NCBI GenBank assembly: GCA_000972765.1
Contig: CP011265.1
Coordinates: forward strand, 744,001-808,000
Length of the DNA: 64,000 nt
Direction of reading: 5' to 3'
Source: Verrucomicrobia bacterium IMCC26134
GTDB taxonomy: Bacteria; Verrucomicrobiota; Verrucomicrobiia; Opitutales; Opitutaceae
In this document: piece by piece, positions 46,616 to 56,284 of the stretch
Layout: the number at the start of each line of letters is the position of its first letter
Position numbering within the stretch: the stretch's first letter is position 1
Position numbers and translations under genes: made by a program
Notes under the pieces: generated by a model
What the model saw: only the letters and a program-made list of their open reading frames with translations
Told to the model about the DNA's origin: nothing
Databases searched by the model: none

Positions 46616-46728
46616 CGCCGAGCCAATGGAGTCTGGCCGAGAAATGTGGATAACGCCTAACTATACAACGTTTACCGGCCATACCCCATAATCCAAGCGG
46701 CATAGTATAGAATCCAACTTAGAGTGTC
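46616..46728 (+). repeat. Island intergenic repeat, copy B
   Basis: Aligns with 44751-44865 over the segment GTCTGGCCGAGAAATGT ... CCCATAATCCAAG and carries a canonical R''-type GCCTAAC (46654-46660). The right end has CCAACTTAGAG in place of a GTTRRRY core. The remaining bases to the next gene (46729-46942) hold nothing recognisable. Confidence 0.55.
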
Positions 46729-46942
46729 TTAAATGCAGCACTCCCAGCACGAACCTCGCGACCGCTGAACAGTCCGGCGCGCGCCGACGAGGCGATCACT
46801 GCTTTGATTCTGGCGGAGCGCAGGTTACATCGCACGTGGGGCTAGAAGTAGCTGCGCGTATTACAAAACCGGTGTAAGTTTCTCTATACTCCGGCTTGCA
46901 CAGTGTGCGGTTGCTTCGCTCCCTTTCCCGACCTAAATCCCG

Positions 46943-47542
46943 ATGCCTCCCACTGTGACAGTAAAAGCTTCCACTCGCACACTCAGCCCTCTCGCCACGC
47001 TGATCTTCAGCTCTCGCTGGCTGCAGCTCCCTCTCTACCTCGGCCTGATTATAGCCCAAGGTGTCTATGTCATTCTCTTTATCAAAGAGCTTTGGCATCT
47101 GATCACGGAGGCCACCAGCTTGTCCGAACAACAGATGATGTTGATCGTGCTCGCCCTGATCGACGTGGTCATGATCTCAAATCTGCTGATGATGGTGATC
47201 GTCGGCGGTTACGAAACGTTCGTCTCCCGCCTGCGACTGCATAATCACCCGGACCAGCCTGAATGGCTCAGCCACGTCAATGCGTCCGTCCTGAAGGTGA
47301 AACTGGCGATGGCGATAATCGGTATCAGCTCGGTGCATCTGCTCAAAACCTTCATCGCCGCGGGCAGCCTCGGATTGCCGACCGCTGCTGGACAAACCCT
47401 GACCAATGGCACGCTGGTCACCGCGCAAGGCGTGATGTGGCAGACGATCATCCACTGCGTTTTCATCCTGTCAGCCCTCGGTATCGCCTACACGGACCGG
47501 GTCATGACGGCCCCCCCCGCCCAGAGCGCGCCAAAGCACTAA
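46943..47542 (+). CDS. UPF0114/YqhA-family membrane protein
   Basis: A 199-residue inner-membrane protein with three or four helices. The N-terminal [30 protein letters not shown] and the loop [25 protein letters not shown] are the family signatures, followed by [22 protein letters not shown]. The function of YqhA proteins is unknown. It marks the return from the AT-rich island to backbone composition. Confidence 0.87.
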   Translation: MPPTVTVKASTRTLSPLATLIFSSRWLQLPLYLGLIIAQGVYVILFIKELWHLITEATSLSEQQMMLIVLALIDVVMISNLLMMVIVGGYETFVSRLRLHNHPDQPEWLSHVNASVLKVKLAMAIIGISSVHLLKTFIAAGSLGLPTAAGQTLTNGTLVTAQGVMWQTIIHCVFILSALGIAYTDRVMTAPPAQSAPKH

Positions 47543-47698
47543 GGCGCTAGGATACATCATCCCCCTAGGCCGTCATGGTTTGAAGCGGGTGATAGCACTA
47601 GCCCTGGCAGTCTGGACTGTCGCCTGATGCAGGCCCGAACGGTGAGCGGCGTTTCTCGCAGTTCTGGCTAACGCGGCAGGTTGAGAAACCTTGATCAA

Positions 47699-47820
47699 GA
47701 CCGATCGCCTGTAGCTTTCAGACTTTTGAACGCAAAGACGCAGAGGCACTGAGATAGGCAAAGACTCATTTCCACTGTCAGGTCGTTGCGCCCTTTGCGC
47801 CTTGGCGGCTTTGCGTTAAA
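47699..47820 (-). repeat. MITE-like dispersed repeat, copy 3 (inverted, left end incomplete)
   Basis: Opposite orientation to the copies at 19287 and 20400. Shared blocks: ACCGATCGCCTGTAGCTTTC, GAACGCAAAGACGCAGAGG, GTCAGGTCGTTGCGCCCTTTG and GGCTTTGCGTTAA. It abuts the 3' end of the uvrA gene. Confidence 0.75.
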
Positions 47821-47826
47821 AAAACT

Positions 47827-50800
47827 CTATTTTATACAGGGCGTCGGTGTTAGTTTGGCGCGGAGGTAGGGGACGGTGGGCGAGTTTTTTTGCTTTAGGA
47901 ACTCAGTCAGCGGGCCTTGGTAGAGGAGTTCGCCGCCGTCGGGGCCGCCGACGGGGCCCAGTTCGACGATCCAGTCGGCCTCGGCGAGGAGGTCGAGGTG
48001 GTGCTCGATCACAATCACGGTGTGACCTTGCTCGACCAGTGCATGCAGCACGCCGATGAGTTTTTCGCAGTCGCTCAGGTGCAGGCCGATGGTTGGCTCC
48101 TCCAGGATGTAGAGGTTTTGAAAACCGAGGTTGCGGCTGCGTTCACGGTAGCTGGCGAGGCCTTGGGTCAGCTCGGTCACGAGTTTCAGGCGCTGGGCTT
48201 CGCCGCCGGAGAGCGTGGGGCTGGACTGGCCGAGGGTGAGGTAGCCGAGACCGCAATCGCACATGAGCTGGCAGACCTGGCTGAGCTGGCTGTGGAAATC
48301 GAAGTAGCCGACCGCTTCCTCAAAGGTGAGCGCGAGGACGTCGGCGATGGATTTGCCCTTCCAGCGAAGCTCGGAGAGTTCGGGGGCGTAGCGGGTGCCA
48401 CGGCAGTCGTCGCAGGGGAGATAGGTGTCGGGCATGAAGGCCATCTCCAACTTGATGCGACCCGCACCGGAACAGGCCTCGCAGCGGCCGCCGGCGGTGT
48501 TGAAGGAAAAACGTCCGGCGGTGTAGCCACGTATTTTAGCCTCGGGGATGCCGGCAAAGAAAGTGCGGATGAGATCGAAAATGCCGAGGTAGGTGGCGGG
48601 AGTGGAGCGCGGGGTTTTTCCGATGGGGGATTGGTCGACCTCGATGACCTGTTTAAAAACCTGGGCGTTTTGGAGCGAGGAGAAGGGAGCGGGGAGCGAG
48701 GAGCTGGAAGCGAGAAGTTCTGACCCGGAGGGATGTCCGGTGGCTTTGGCGTAGGCTTTGCCGGTGAGCTTGGCGGACTTGGTTTTGATTGCGTGGGTGA
48801 CCGCCGGGTAGAGCAGGTCGCGGAAGAGGGTGGATTTGCCCGCGCCGCTCGGGCCGCAGACCATGGTGAGGCGACCGAGGGGGATGCGGAGGTCGAAGTT
48901 TCTGAGATTGCGGAGACATGCGCCGCTGAGGGTGAGCCAGGCGGGGGGAGGGCCGGGCTGGAGCCCGGCGTTCCCGGGGGTGGCGCGCGCGCGGCGTGAA
49001 GAAATCTCCACGGAGCGGTAGGCGCCGCGCAGGGGGTGCTTGATGCCGCGAGTGAGGTATTGGCCGGTGAGGGATTTCTCGATGCGCTTCACTTCGGCGG
49101 GCGTTCCCTCGGCGAGGATTTCACCGCCGTGGATGCCGGCGGCGGGGCCGAGGTCGATGAGGCGGTCGCAGCGCTCCATGAGCTCGTCGTCGTGCTCGAC
49201 GACGAGGAGGGTGTTTCCTTTGTCGCGGAGGGACTGGAGGGTCTCGATGAGGCGGTCGTTGTCGCGGGCGTGGAGGCCGATGGAGGGCTCGTCGAGGACG
49301 TAGAGCACGCCGGCGAGGTTGGTGCCGAGCTGGGCGGCGAGGCGGATGCGCTGGGATTCGCCGCCGCTGAGGGTGTCGGTCGGGCGGTCAAGCGAGAGGT
49401 AGCCGAGGCCGACGTGGTCGAGGAAGCGAAGGCGTTCCCTGATCTGCGGGATAATGTCCTGGACGATGGCGCGGCCGCGCTCGTCGAGGGCGAGGCGGTC
49501 GAGGGTGGCGATGAGGGCTGCGGGGGTGGCGGCGAGCAGGGCGGGGAGGGAGAGCGGGGCGTGTTTGCCGGTGAAGTGGAGCTTCACGGCGCGGGGAATA
49601 CGGGCGAGGCGCTGGCCGTGGCAATCCGGGCAAGGCGTGCCGGTGTCGGCGACCTCGTCCTCGGAATCGATGCCGAAGGCGCGGAGGCGGGCGGCGGGAT
49701 CGTCGTCGTTTTTGGCGTCCTCGTCGGGGATGAGCATCCAGGGGAAGACGCGACCGTGGCCCCGGCAGGTGGGGCACCAACCGCGCGGGGAGTTGTGGGA
49801 GAAGTGCTTGGGGTCGAGCTCGGGGAAACTCTCGCCGGAGTCGGCGTCGGTGCGAGTGGTGGAAAACCAGGAGAGGACGTCCCCCTTGGGATTGATAAGG
49901 AAGCACGAGCCCTTGCCGAGGCGGAGGGCTTCGTCGAGCGCGGCGAAAGAGCGGTCGGACGTTTTGAGGTCCGCGATGACGACCTCGACATCGTGTTCGG
50001 CGTAACGGTCGAGTTTCTGGAAAGCGGAGACGGGAAAGACGCGGCCATCGGCGCGCATGAGCTCGTAGCCGTGGTCCTCGATCCAGGTGGCGATGGGCTG
50101 GTGGTGGCCCTTGCGGCCGCGAATGAGCGGGGCGCAGAGGTAGAGGTGGCGGGCCTTGGTCGCGGCGGGGGTGGCGAGGATTTTGGTCAGCAGGCGCTTG
50201 AGCTGGGCGGGGGAGAGGGGTTCGACGGGTTTATCGGTGTCGGGGTGGTGCTGGATGCCGAGGCGGGCGTAGAGGAGGCGAAGGTATTGGGCGACCTCGG
50301 TGATGGTGGCGACGGTGCTCTTGCGGGAGCCGCGCGTGATACGTTGCTCGATGGCGACGGTCGGGGGGATGCCGGTGAGGCGGTCGATGGCGGGCCGGGG
50401 CATCTGCTCCACGAACTGGCGGGCGTAGGAACTCATGGAATCCATGAAGCGGCGCTGGCCCTCGGCGAAGATGATATCGAAGGCGAGGGTGCTCTTGCCG
50501 GAGCCGGAGACGCCGGTGACGACGTTGAGTTGCCGGTGCGGGATGGAGAGGGAGATGTTCTTGAGGTTGTTTTCCCGCGCGCCCTCGAGGCGAATGACGG
50601 AGGCGCCGGAGGGACGGAATGACGAAGGACCCATGCCGAATGACGCACGGGCAGGCTCGGCGGCGAGGAGGTCGGCGCTGGTGTCGTGGGCGGGGAGGAG
50701 GGCGGCGAAGAGATAGGGGGCGGTGGCGGTCTGGGTGCGTGCGACCTGTTCGGGGGTGCCCTCGGCGACGATGCGACCGCCGCCGGAACCGGCCTCGGGG

Positions 50801-53670
50801 CCGACCTCGATGAGCCAGTCGGCGGACTTGAGCACGTCGAGATTGTGTTCGATCACGATGAGGCTGTGGCCGCGATCAACGAGGGCCTGCAGCACAGTCA
50901 GCAGGCGGGCGACATCGTGGCGGTGCAGCCCGGTGGTGGGCTCGTCCAAAAGGAGCAGAGCGCCGCCGCCCACGGCGGAATGACCAACGACCGATGACGA
51001 ATGACCGGTGGTGGAAGGCGCGGCGGAGGTGTAGCCGGTGAGGTATTTGACGAGTTTGAGGCGTTGGGCCTCTCCGCCGCTGAGGGTGTTGAGCGGTTGA
51101 CCGAGCGTGAGGTAGCCGAGGCCCACTTCATCCAGCACGGCGAGACGGGCGTGGATGGCAGGTTGCGCCGCGAAGTGGATGAGGGCGTCGGAGACGGACG
51201 TGTTGAGCAGATCCGAGATGGTTTTATCCTGGTGGGTGATGGCGAGCACCTCGGGCTTGAAGCGGCGACCCTCGCAAACGGGGCAGGGGACGAAGACGTC
51301 GGAGAGGAATTGCATCTCCACTTTTTCGTAGCCGAGGCCCTGGCAATGGTCGCAGCGGCCGTCGCCGGCGTTGAAGGAGAAAGAAGAGGCGCTGTAGCCG
51401 GCGGCCTGGGCGGCCGGGGTCTTGGCGTAGAGATCGCGGATGAGATCCCAGGCCTCGGTGTAGAGGGCGGGGTTGGAGCGCGGGGTGCGGGAAAGCGGGG
51501 ATTGGTCAACGAGGACGATTTCGGTGAAAAGCTCGTCGCCGGATATGGCTGCGATAGCGGCGGCGTCCTCGGTGAGCTGGCGGCGTTTGGCGAGCAGGCC
51601 TTGGTGGATAACTTTATCGAGCAAGGTGGATTTCCCCGAGCCGGATACGCCGGATAGGGCCACGAAACGGTGGAGCGGGAGATGCAGGTCGAGATTGCGG
51701 AGATTGTGCTTGGTGACGCCCGTGAAGGTGAGGCGAGGCTGCCCTACAGCCACGGAGCGACGGGTGAGCGGGGCGTCGATGGACCTTCGTCCCGAGAGGT
51801 AGGCACCCGTAAGCGAGTTTTTTTCGCGGAGGAGTGAAGGGACGTCGCCTTGGAAAACGAGGTGGCCGCCCCGGGCACCGGGGACCGGGCCGATCTCGAT
51901 GAGGTGATCGGCGGCGCGAATCATGGACTCGTCGTGCTCGACGACCACGACGGTGTTGCCGGCGTCAACGAGAGTGCGGATGATGCCGAGCAGCCGGTCG
52001 ATGTCTCGCGGGTGAAGGCCCACCGAGGGCTCATCGAGGACGAAGAGGGTGTCGATGAGCGAGGTGCCCAGGCAGGACGTGAGGCCGACGCGCATGGTCT
52101 CGCCGCCGGACAGCGTCTTGCTGGTGCGGTCGAGGGTGAGGTAGCCGAGGCCGACCTGGGTCAGGTAGCGCAGGCGGGTCTGGATGGAGTCAAAAGCAAG
52201 GTGGGCGCTGCGGGAGTCGGGCGTGGCGGAATCGCGAGCGAACTCGTCCCGCTGGGAGGCGACGAGATCGAGCAGGTCGGCGACGGGGAGTTGGTAGAGC
52301 TCGGGGAGGGTTTTGCCGCGCCATTTCCAGCAGAGCGATTCGGGCCGAAGCCGGGAGCCGGCACAGTCAGGGCAAGGGTTATAGGAGCGGAAACGGGAGA
52401 GAAAAACGCGGACGTGAGTCTTGTAGGTGTTTTTTTCGAGCCACTGGAAAAACCCCTTGAGGCCATACCAAGCGTGGGGCCACTCGCGACCGGGCTGGCC
52501 GTAGTCGGGCTCGCCCTCGAGGACGAGGTGCTGGTGCTCGGCGGAGAGGTCGGCGAAGGGGAGGTTGACGGGGAGGCCGATTTTTTTGGCGAAACGGATG
52601 AGGTCCTTTTGCGACTCGCCGTAGGTCTCGCCCTGCCAGGCCTTGATGGCACCGTCGGCGATGGACACGGAGCGATCGGGGATGGCGAGGCTGGTATCTA
52701 TTTCTATGATACGACCGAAGCCCCGGCAACGCGGGCAGGCGCCGAGGGGGGAGTTGAAGGAAAAGAGGGCGGGGGTGGCGGCGCGGAAGGTGCGGCCGGT
52801 CTCGGGTGAATGCAGGCCGCGGGAGTAATGTCCGGCGGGGACGAAGGCGGAGGCGGCGGACGCAAAGGGGGCGAAGAGGTGGAGTTCGCCCTGACCGAAG
52901 TGGAGCGCCTGCTCGGCGGCCTCGAGAAAACGGAGGCGGGCCCCGGCGTTGAGGGTGATGCGGTCTTGGGCGACGAAGAGATGGGGGGCGGCGGCGAGCG
53001 GGGTGGGGGCGGCGAGAAGGTCGTCGATACGGTGGGCGGAGAGGCCGGGCTGGAGCCCGTCGGTCCCGGGGACGGCGGCGGCCGGGAGTAAAACTCGGAC
53101 GTAGGACTGGCCTTTGAGACTGGCGAGGATCTCCGGCCAGGCGTGATTGACGGGACGGGTGATTTTGAAGGCGACGACGAGCGTCTGGCCGGCGTGGGTG
53201 GCGTGGACCTTTTCCCAGATGGTGGCTGGCGTGTCGTCCTCGACGGGTTTTCCGGTGGCGGGGTCGAAACAGGTGGCGATGTGACTGAACCAGACCTTAA
53301 AGTAATCGGTCAGCTCGGTCATGGTGCCGACGGTCGAGCGGGAGGTTTTGACCGTGTTGGTCTGCTCGATGGCGATCGACGGGCGGATGTTCTCGATGGA
53401 GTCCACCTTGGGCTTGTCGAGCAGATCGAGGAACTGGCGGGTGTAGGAGGAAAACGTTTCGACGTAGCGGCGCTGCCCCTCGGCGTGAAGGGTGTCGAAA
53501 ACGAGAGAACTTTTACCTGCGCCGCTGGGGCCGGTGACTACGATGTAACGGCCCAGGGGCAGATCGAGATCGAAGCCCTTGAGGTTGTTCTGACGGACGC
53601 CACGCAGGCGGATGCACTCGGGGGAAGCCGGACGATCGGACGCGGAGGGAGTTGATTTTGTGCGGGCCAC
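47827..53670 (-). CDS. uvrA: Excinuclease ABC subunit A, tandem (double-length) form
   Basis: A 1947-residue protein made of two complete UvrA units in one chain (about 1-1000 and 1020-1947), against about 940 residues for ordinary UvrA. Four P-loops are visible near residues 45 (GPSGAGKSSL), 677 (GVSGSGKSTL), 1053 (GVSGSGKSTL) and 1607 (GPSGAGKSTL), and four ABC signatures near 523 (LSGGETMRVGL), 862 (LSGGEAQRLK), 1435 (LSGGESQRIR) and 1820 (LSGGEAQRLK). Each unit has its zinc modules (CPRCRGFGR/CPDCAGSR; CDHCQGLGY/CPVCEGRR; CPTCRGHGR/CPDCHGQR; CEACSGAGR/CDDCRGTR). UvrA acts as a dimer in damage recognition; here the dimer is covalent. The start is GTG 53670. Double-size UvrA is known in Chlamydiae and relatives, supporting a PVC-group host. 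Confidence 0.96.
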   Translation of the reverse strand: MARTKSTPSASDRPASPECIRLRGVRQNNLKGFDLDLPLGRYIVVTGPSGAGKSSLVFDTLHAEGQRRYVETFSSYTRQFLDLLDKPKVDSIENIRPSIAIEQTNTVKTSRSTVGTMTELTDYFKVWFSHIATCFDPATGKPVEDDTPATIWEKVHATHAGQTLVVAFKITRPVNHAWPEILASLKGQSYVRVLLPAAAVPGTDGLQPGLSAHRIDDLLAAPTPLAAAPHLFVAQDRITLNAGARLRFLEAAEQALHFGQGELHLFAPFASAASAFVPAGHYSRGLHSPETGRTFRAATPALFSFNSPLGACPRCRGFGRIIEIDTSLAIPDRSVSIADGAIKAWQGETYGESQKDLIRFAKKIGLPVNLPFADLSAEHQHLVLEGEPDYGQPGREWPHAWYGLKGFFQWLEKNTYKTHVRVFLSRFRSYNPCPDCAGSRLRPESLCWKWRGKTLPELYQLPVADLLDLVASQRDEFARDSATPDSRSAHLAFDSIQTRLRYLTQVGLGYLTLDRTSKTLSGGETMRVGLTSCLGTSLIDTLFVLDEPSVGLHPRDIDRLLGIIRTLVDAGNTVVVVEHDESMIRAADHLIEIGPVPGARGGHLVFQGDVPSLLREKNSLTGAYLSGRRSIDAPLTRRSVAVGQPRLTFTGVTKHNLRNLDLHLPLHRFVALSGVSGSGKSTLLDKVIHQGLLAKRRQLTEDAAAIAAISGDELFTEIVLVDQSPLSRTPRSNPALYTEAWDLIRDLYAKTPAAQAAGYSASSFSFNAGDGRCDHCQGLGYEKVEMQFLSDVFVPCPVCEGRRFKPEVLAITHQDKTISDLLNTSVSDALIHFAAQPAIHARLAVLDEVGLGYLTLGQPLNTLSGGEAQRLKLVKYLTGYTSAAPSTTGHSSSVVGHSAVGGGALLLLDEPTTGLHRHDVARLLTVLQALVDRGHSLIVIEHNLDVLKSADWLIEVGPEAGSGGGRIVAEGTPEQVARTQTATAPYLFAALLPAHDTSADLLAAEPARASFGMGPSSFRPSGASVIRLEGARENNLKNISLSIPHRQLNVVTGVSGSGKSTLAFDIIFAEGQRRFMDSMSSYARQFVEQMPRPAIDRLTGIPPTVAIEQRITRGSRKSTVATITEVAQYLRLLYARLGIQHHPDTDKPVEPLSPAQLKRLLTKILATPAATKARHLYLCAPLIRGRKGHHQPIATWIEDHGYELMRADGRVFPVSAFQKLDRYAEHDVEVVIADLKTSDRSFAALDEALRLGKGSCFLINPKGDVLSWFSTTRTDADSGESFPELDPKHFSHNSPRGWCPTCRGHGRVFPWMLIPDEDAKNDDDPAARLRAFGIDSEDEVADTGTPCPDCHGQRLARIPRAVKLHFTGKHAPLSLPALLAATPAALIATLDRLALDERGRAIVQDIIPQIRERLRFLDHVGLGYLSLDRPTDTLSGGESQRIRLAAQLGTNLAGVLYVLDEPSIGLHARDNDRLIETLQSLRDKGNTLLVVEHDDELMERCDRLIDLGPAAGIHGGEILAEGTPAEVKRIEKSLTGQYLTRGIKHPLRGAYRSVEISSRRARATPGNAGLQPGPPPAWLTLSGACLRNLRNFDLRIPLGRLTMVCGPSGAGKSTLFRDLLYPAVTHAIKTKSAKLTGKAYAKATGHPSGSELLASSSSLPAPFSSLQNAQVFKQVIEVDQSPIGKTPRSTPATYLGIFDLIRTFFAGIPEAKIRGYTAGRFSFNTAGGRCEACSGAGRIKLEMAFMPDTYLPCDDCRGTRYAPELSELRWKGKSIADVLALTFEEAVGYFDFHSQLSQVCQLMCDCGLGYLTLGQSSPTLSGGEAQRLKLVTELTQGLASYRERSRNLGFQNLYILEEPTIGLHLSDCEKLIGVLHALVEQGHTVIVIEHHLDLLAEADWIVELGPVGGPDGGELLYQGPLTEFLKQKNSPTVPYLRAKLTPTPCIK

Positions 53671-53762
53671 GGTGGCACGAAGTCCAAGCGGCGGAAGAAG
53701 GCAAATGAGCAGACGTGAGGTTTTTCGTTGCGAGGACGGAAGACGGGCGAAAAGTGCGCGGG

Positions 53763-54236
53763 ATGAAAAGTAAGTTTGCCGCTTTGTTGATGCGTTGGCT
53801 GGTGCTGGCCCTCGGGGTCACCCTCGCGACCAAGATCGTCGACGGTATTACCTGCGATGATGGCCAGACGCTGCTCATCGTGGTGGTGCTCCTGAGCTTC
53901 TTTAACGCGGTGGTGCGGCCGATTTTGGTGTTGTTTACCCTGCCTTTTATCCTGCTCACCATGGGCGTCGGGCTGGTGGTGATCAACGCGCTGCTTTTCA
54001 TGCTCGTCGGGCATCTGGTGGACGGGTTTCACGTCGCCAGCTTTTGGTCGGCCTTCTGGGGCGCTTTGATCGTCGGGGTCACGAACATCATCATGGCGGC
54101 CTTTATGCGCAAACCGCCTGACAACGGCGGCAAAGGCGGTGGTGGCAACGGCGGGGGCGGCACGGGTATCAATGTCAACGTGAGCGGTCGGATCGGACGG
54201 AAACGCGAGAGCGGGGGCGACGTGATCGACGTCTGA
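53763..54236 (+). CDS. Phage-holin-superfamily-IV-type membrane protein
   Basis: A 157-residue protein with four hydrophobic helices, including LLMRWLVLALGVTLATKIV, TLLIVVVLLSFFNAVVRPIL, the FTLPFILLTMGVGLVVINALLF stretch and FWGALIVGVTNIIMAAF. The order WLVLALGV...FNAVVRPILVLFTLPFILLTMG is the signature of the YvlD/mycobacterial holin-like family, generally a chromosomal membrane protein rather than a phage lysis gene. The C-terminus is a Gly-rich linker (GGKGGGGNGGGGTG) plus a basic tail. The start is ATG 53763 after rejecting upstream codons that overlap the uvrA promoter space. Confidence 0.82.
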   Translation: MKSKFAALLMRWLVLALGVTLATKIVDGITCDDGQTLLIVVVLLSFFNAVVRPILVLFTLPFILLTMGVGLVVINALLFMLVGHLVDGFHVASFWSAFWGALIVGVTNIIMAAFMRKPPDNGGKGGGGNGGGGTGINVNVSGRIGRKRESGGDVIDV

Positions 54237-54485
54237 TGCGACCGAATTTTATTCGGGAAGTCGATTGACGGAGACGGCACCGGAACTACGGTTGCGGCGA
54301 CCTTCTGCAGTGTTCGAGGTGTTCTTTATACGCTCTTTGCCTTTGAAACATTCCGGGGGCCATCAAACCGTGCGCACACAGCTAGGCCGTAAATCGGACA
54401 GCTAACCAGCGCATGGCGGCTCCCACCTTAACTTAAAAAGGTCAGAAGCCTTTGAGCATACGGCACAAGCGGTAGGTCACTATTT

Positions 54486-56252
54486 TTATAAAAACCCTGC
54501 GAGCGGAATTCGCCCAGGGGCGGGACTGCGGTGTCCGGTCAATATCTCGGCTACGATCCGGACGTTTTCCCGCCCTGAAATGCAGAAGTTCACCAAGGCG
54601 GAATCCACCCAAGCAGGCACGCCGAAGGATTCAAACGGGGTGTTGCTAACGACTACGATTGGTTTTCCCGTGGCCCGGAGTTCTTCCAGCACCGGTATCA
54701 TGATCGCATGGCTGCGGTAGTTGTAGTAGCTTGTGGTAACGATCACATCGGCCTCATCCAGGCGTGCGCGTATGGCGGCGCGATCCGCATCGGTGATTTT
54801 TTCGTTTACCGCGACGGTTGAGATGTCCGGCCGCAGGCGACGGATTTCCTGCCAGAGCATGCCGGGATGGGCGTAGGAGTTATTGATGAAACGGTGGAAA
54901 TGGTGGATTTGCTCAATGAGCAGAATGCGCGGGCCGCGTGGCAGCGGGATGAGCTTGGCGCGATCCCGCAGGACAACGGTCGTGCGCGCGGCGGCCTCCT
55001 CTGCGGTGGCAATGATCGCAGGATCATGGAAAAGCGCGCCGGCGCGGGACGCATCCACCTTGCCGCCATTGATCGCCAGACCCATCTGCCAGCGCAGGGT
55101 CAGTATGCGGCGCACCGAGGCATCAAGAGCGGCTTCGCGATAACGCCCTGAACGGACGGCTGCCTTGACGGCGGAGAGCACTTGCAGGCGTTGCGGAGAA
55201 TAGGACCGGCAGAGAACCAGATCGCACCCGGCAATGAGACAACGCACGACGGCTTCGCCCATATCGTAGAGCGCAAGCAGTCCGCCCATCTGGACATTGT
55301 CGGTGGTAACAACCCCCTCAAAACCCAACTCACCGCGCAGTAGATCGGTCACGATCGCGGGGCTGGTGGCGCCCGGGACTCCCGCGGCGCCGAGCGAAGG
55401 ATATGCTGTAAACGCAGCCATGATGACGGGCAGCCCGGCTTCGATCAGTGCCCGATAGGGTGAAAGGTGCACGCGCCAAAGCTCGTCGCGGCTTAGCGTA
55501 ATCTCGGGCAGGCCGAAATGGGCGTCGGTGTTGGAATGTCCGCGGCCGGGAAAGTGTTTCCCCGTGGCGGCAATACCGGCGTCATTCAGACCACAGAGGG
55601 CTTGCAGGCCAAAGCGTGTTACTGCCTCTGGATTATCGCCGAAGGAGCGGGGGCCGATTTCCGGGTTTTCCGGGTTCGTATTCACGTCCAGCACCGGAGA
55701 GTGGATCATGTTGGCGCCGAGTGCCCTGGCCTGGCGGCCGATGGCGAGGGAAATGCGGTAGACGAGATCCGGGTCATCGGCCACGGCCTGCCCGAGCGGA
55801 TACGGAAACAAGCGCTGTTCAAAGAGGAAGTCTGCCCCTTCGCCTTCTTGATCGAACGCCGTGTGCAGGGGGACGCCTCCGGGACGTTCCATGGCGATAT
55901 CACGAAGCTCGTTCAGTGTCGTGGCGAACTCCGCTGAAGTGCAGGCTATCCGTTCCAGGTCGGGTCTATCAAAGGTGTCATGGCAGGGGCGGCAATGTCT
56001 GTCTTTCGCGGCTGCTCCGGTGCGGGTATCGTTGCTGCCGGGAAGGAACTTTTGAGCGATTCGCAGTCCTCCTATGTGATGGCGACGGATAAACTCGACG
56101 ACGTCAGGAGTGACGAATGGGCCGTAATGGGGGAATACCATGAGCTGGCCGACCTTCTGGTCGAGATCCAGGCGGCCCAGTATATCGTTTACCCATCGTT
56201 CGCCGCTGGCGTCGAGTGGGAGGAGGGCTGAAGGGTTATCGAGTGTCTGCAT
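54486..56252 (-). CDS. Glycoside hydrolase family 3 protein (beta-N-acetylhexosaminidase-like)
   Basis: A 588-residue GH3 enzyme. The N-terminal TIM barrel shows KVGQLMVFPHYGPF, the NagZ-like KHFPGRG-N-TDAHFGLPEI near residue 232 (substrate binding and the catalytic His-containing loop), and the putative nucleophile Asp near 317 in GVVTTDNVQMGGL. A C-terminal alpha/beta sandwich (residues about 430-585, LIPLPRGPRILLIEQ; DVIVTTSYYNYR) corresponds to GH3_C. No signal peptide is obvious, so it is likely cytoplasmic, acting on imported oligosaccharides or muropeptides. Function on GlcNAc substrates is inferred from the motif only. Confidence 0.85.
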   Translation of the reverse strand: MQTLDNPSALLPLDASGERWVNDILGRLDLDQKVGQLMVFPHYGPFVTPDVVEFIRRHHIGGLRIAQKFLPGSNDTRTGAAAKDRHCRPCHDTFDRPDLERIACTSAEFATTLNELRDIAMERPGGVPLHTAFDQEGEGADFLFEQRLFPYPLGQAVADDPDLVYRISLAIGRQARALGANMIHSPVLDVNTNPENPEIGPRSFGDNPEAVTRFGLQALCGLNDAGIAATGKHFPGRGHSNTDAHFGLPEITLSRDELWRVHLSPYRALIEAGLPVIMAAFTAYPSLGAAGVPGATSPAIVTDLLRGELGFEGVVTTDNVQMGGLLALYDMGEAVVRCLIAGCDLVLCRSYSPQRLQVLSAVKAAVRSGRYREAALDASVRRILTLRWQMGLAINGGKVDASRAGALFHDPAIIATAEEAAARTTVVLRDRAKLIPLPRGPRILLIEQIHHFHRFINNSYAHPGMLWQEIRRLRPDISTVAVNEKITDADRAAIRARLDEADVIVTTSYYNYRSHAIMIPVLEELRATGKPIVVVSNTPFESFGVPAWVDSALVNFCISGRENVRIVAEILTGHRSPAPGRIPLAGFL

Positions 56253-56284
56253 GGTTAGAGTGAGGATTTTAGATGGGTAGTCTT

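Noticed and set aside
49036-50622. Long plus-strand open frame (528 codons) within the uvrA gene
   Set aside because: Antisense shadow of uvrA with low-complexity Gly/Glu/Ala composition and no domain.
53763-54236. Prophage holin as a sign of a phage remnant
   Set aside because: The protein belongs to a chromosomal holin-like membrane family, and no other phage gene is nearby.
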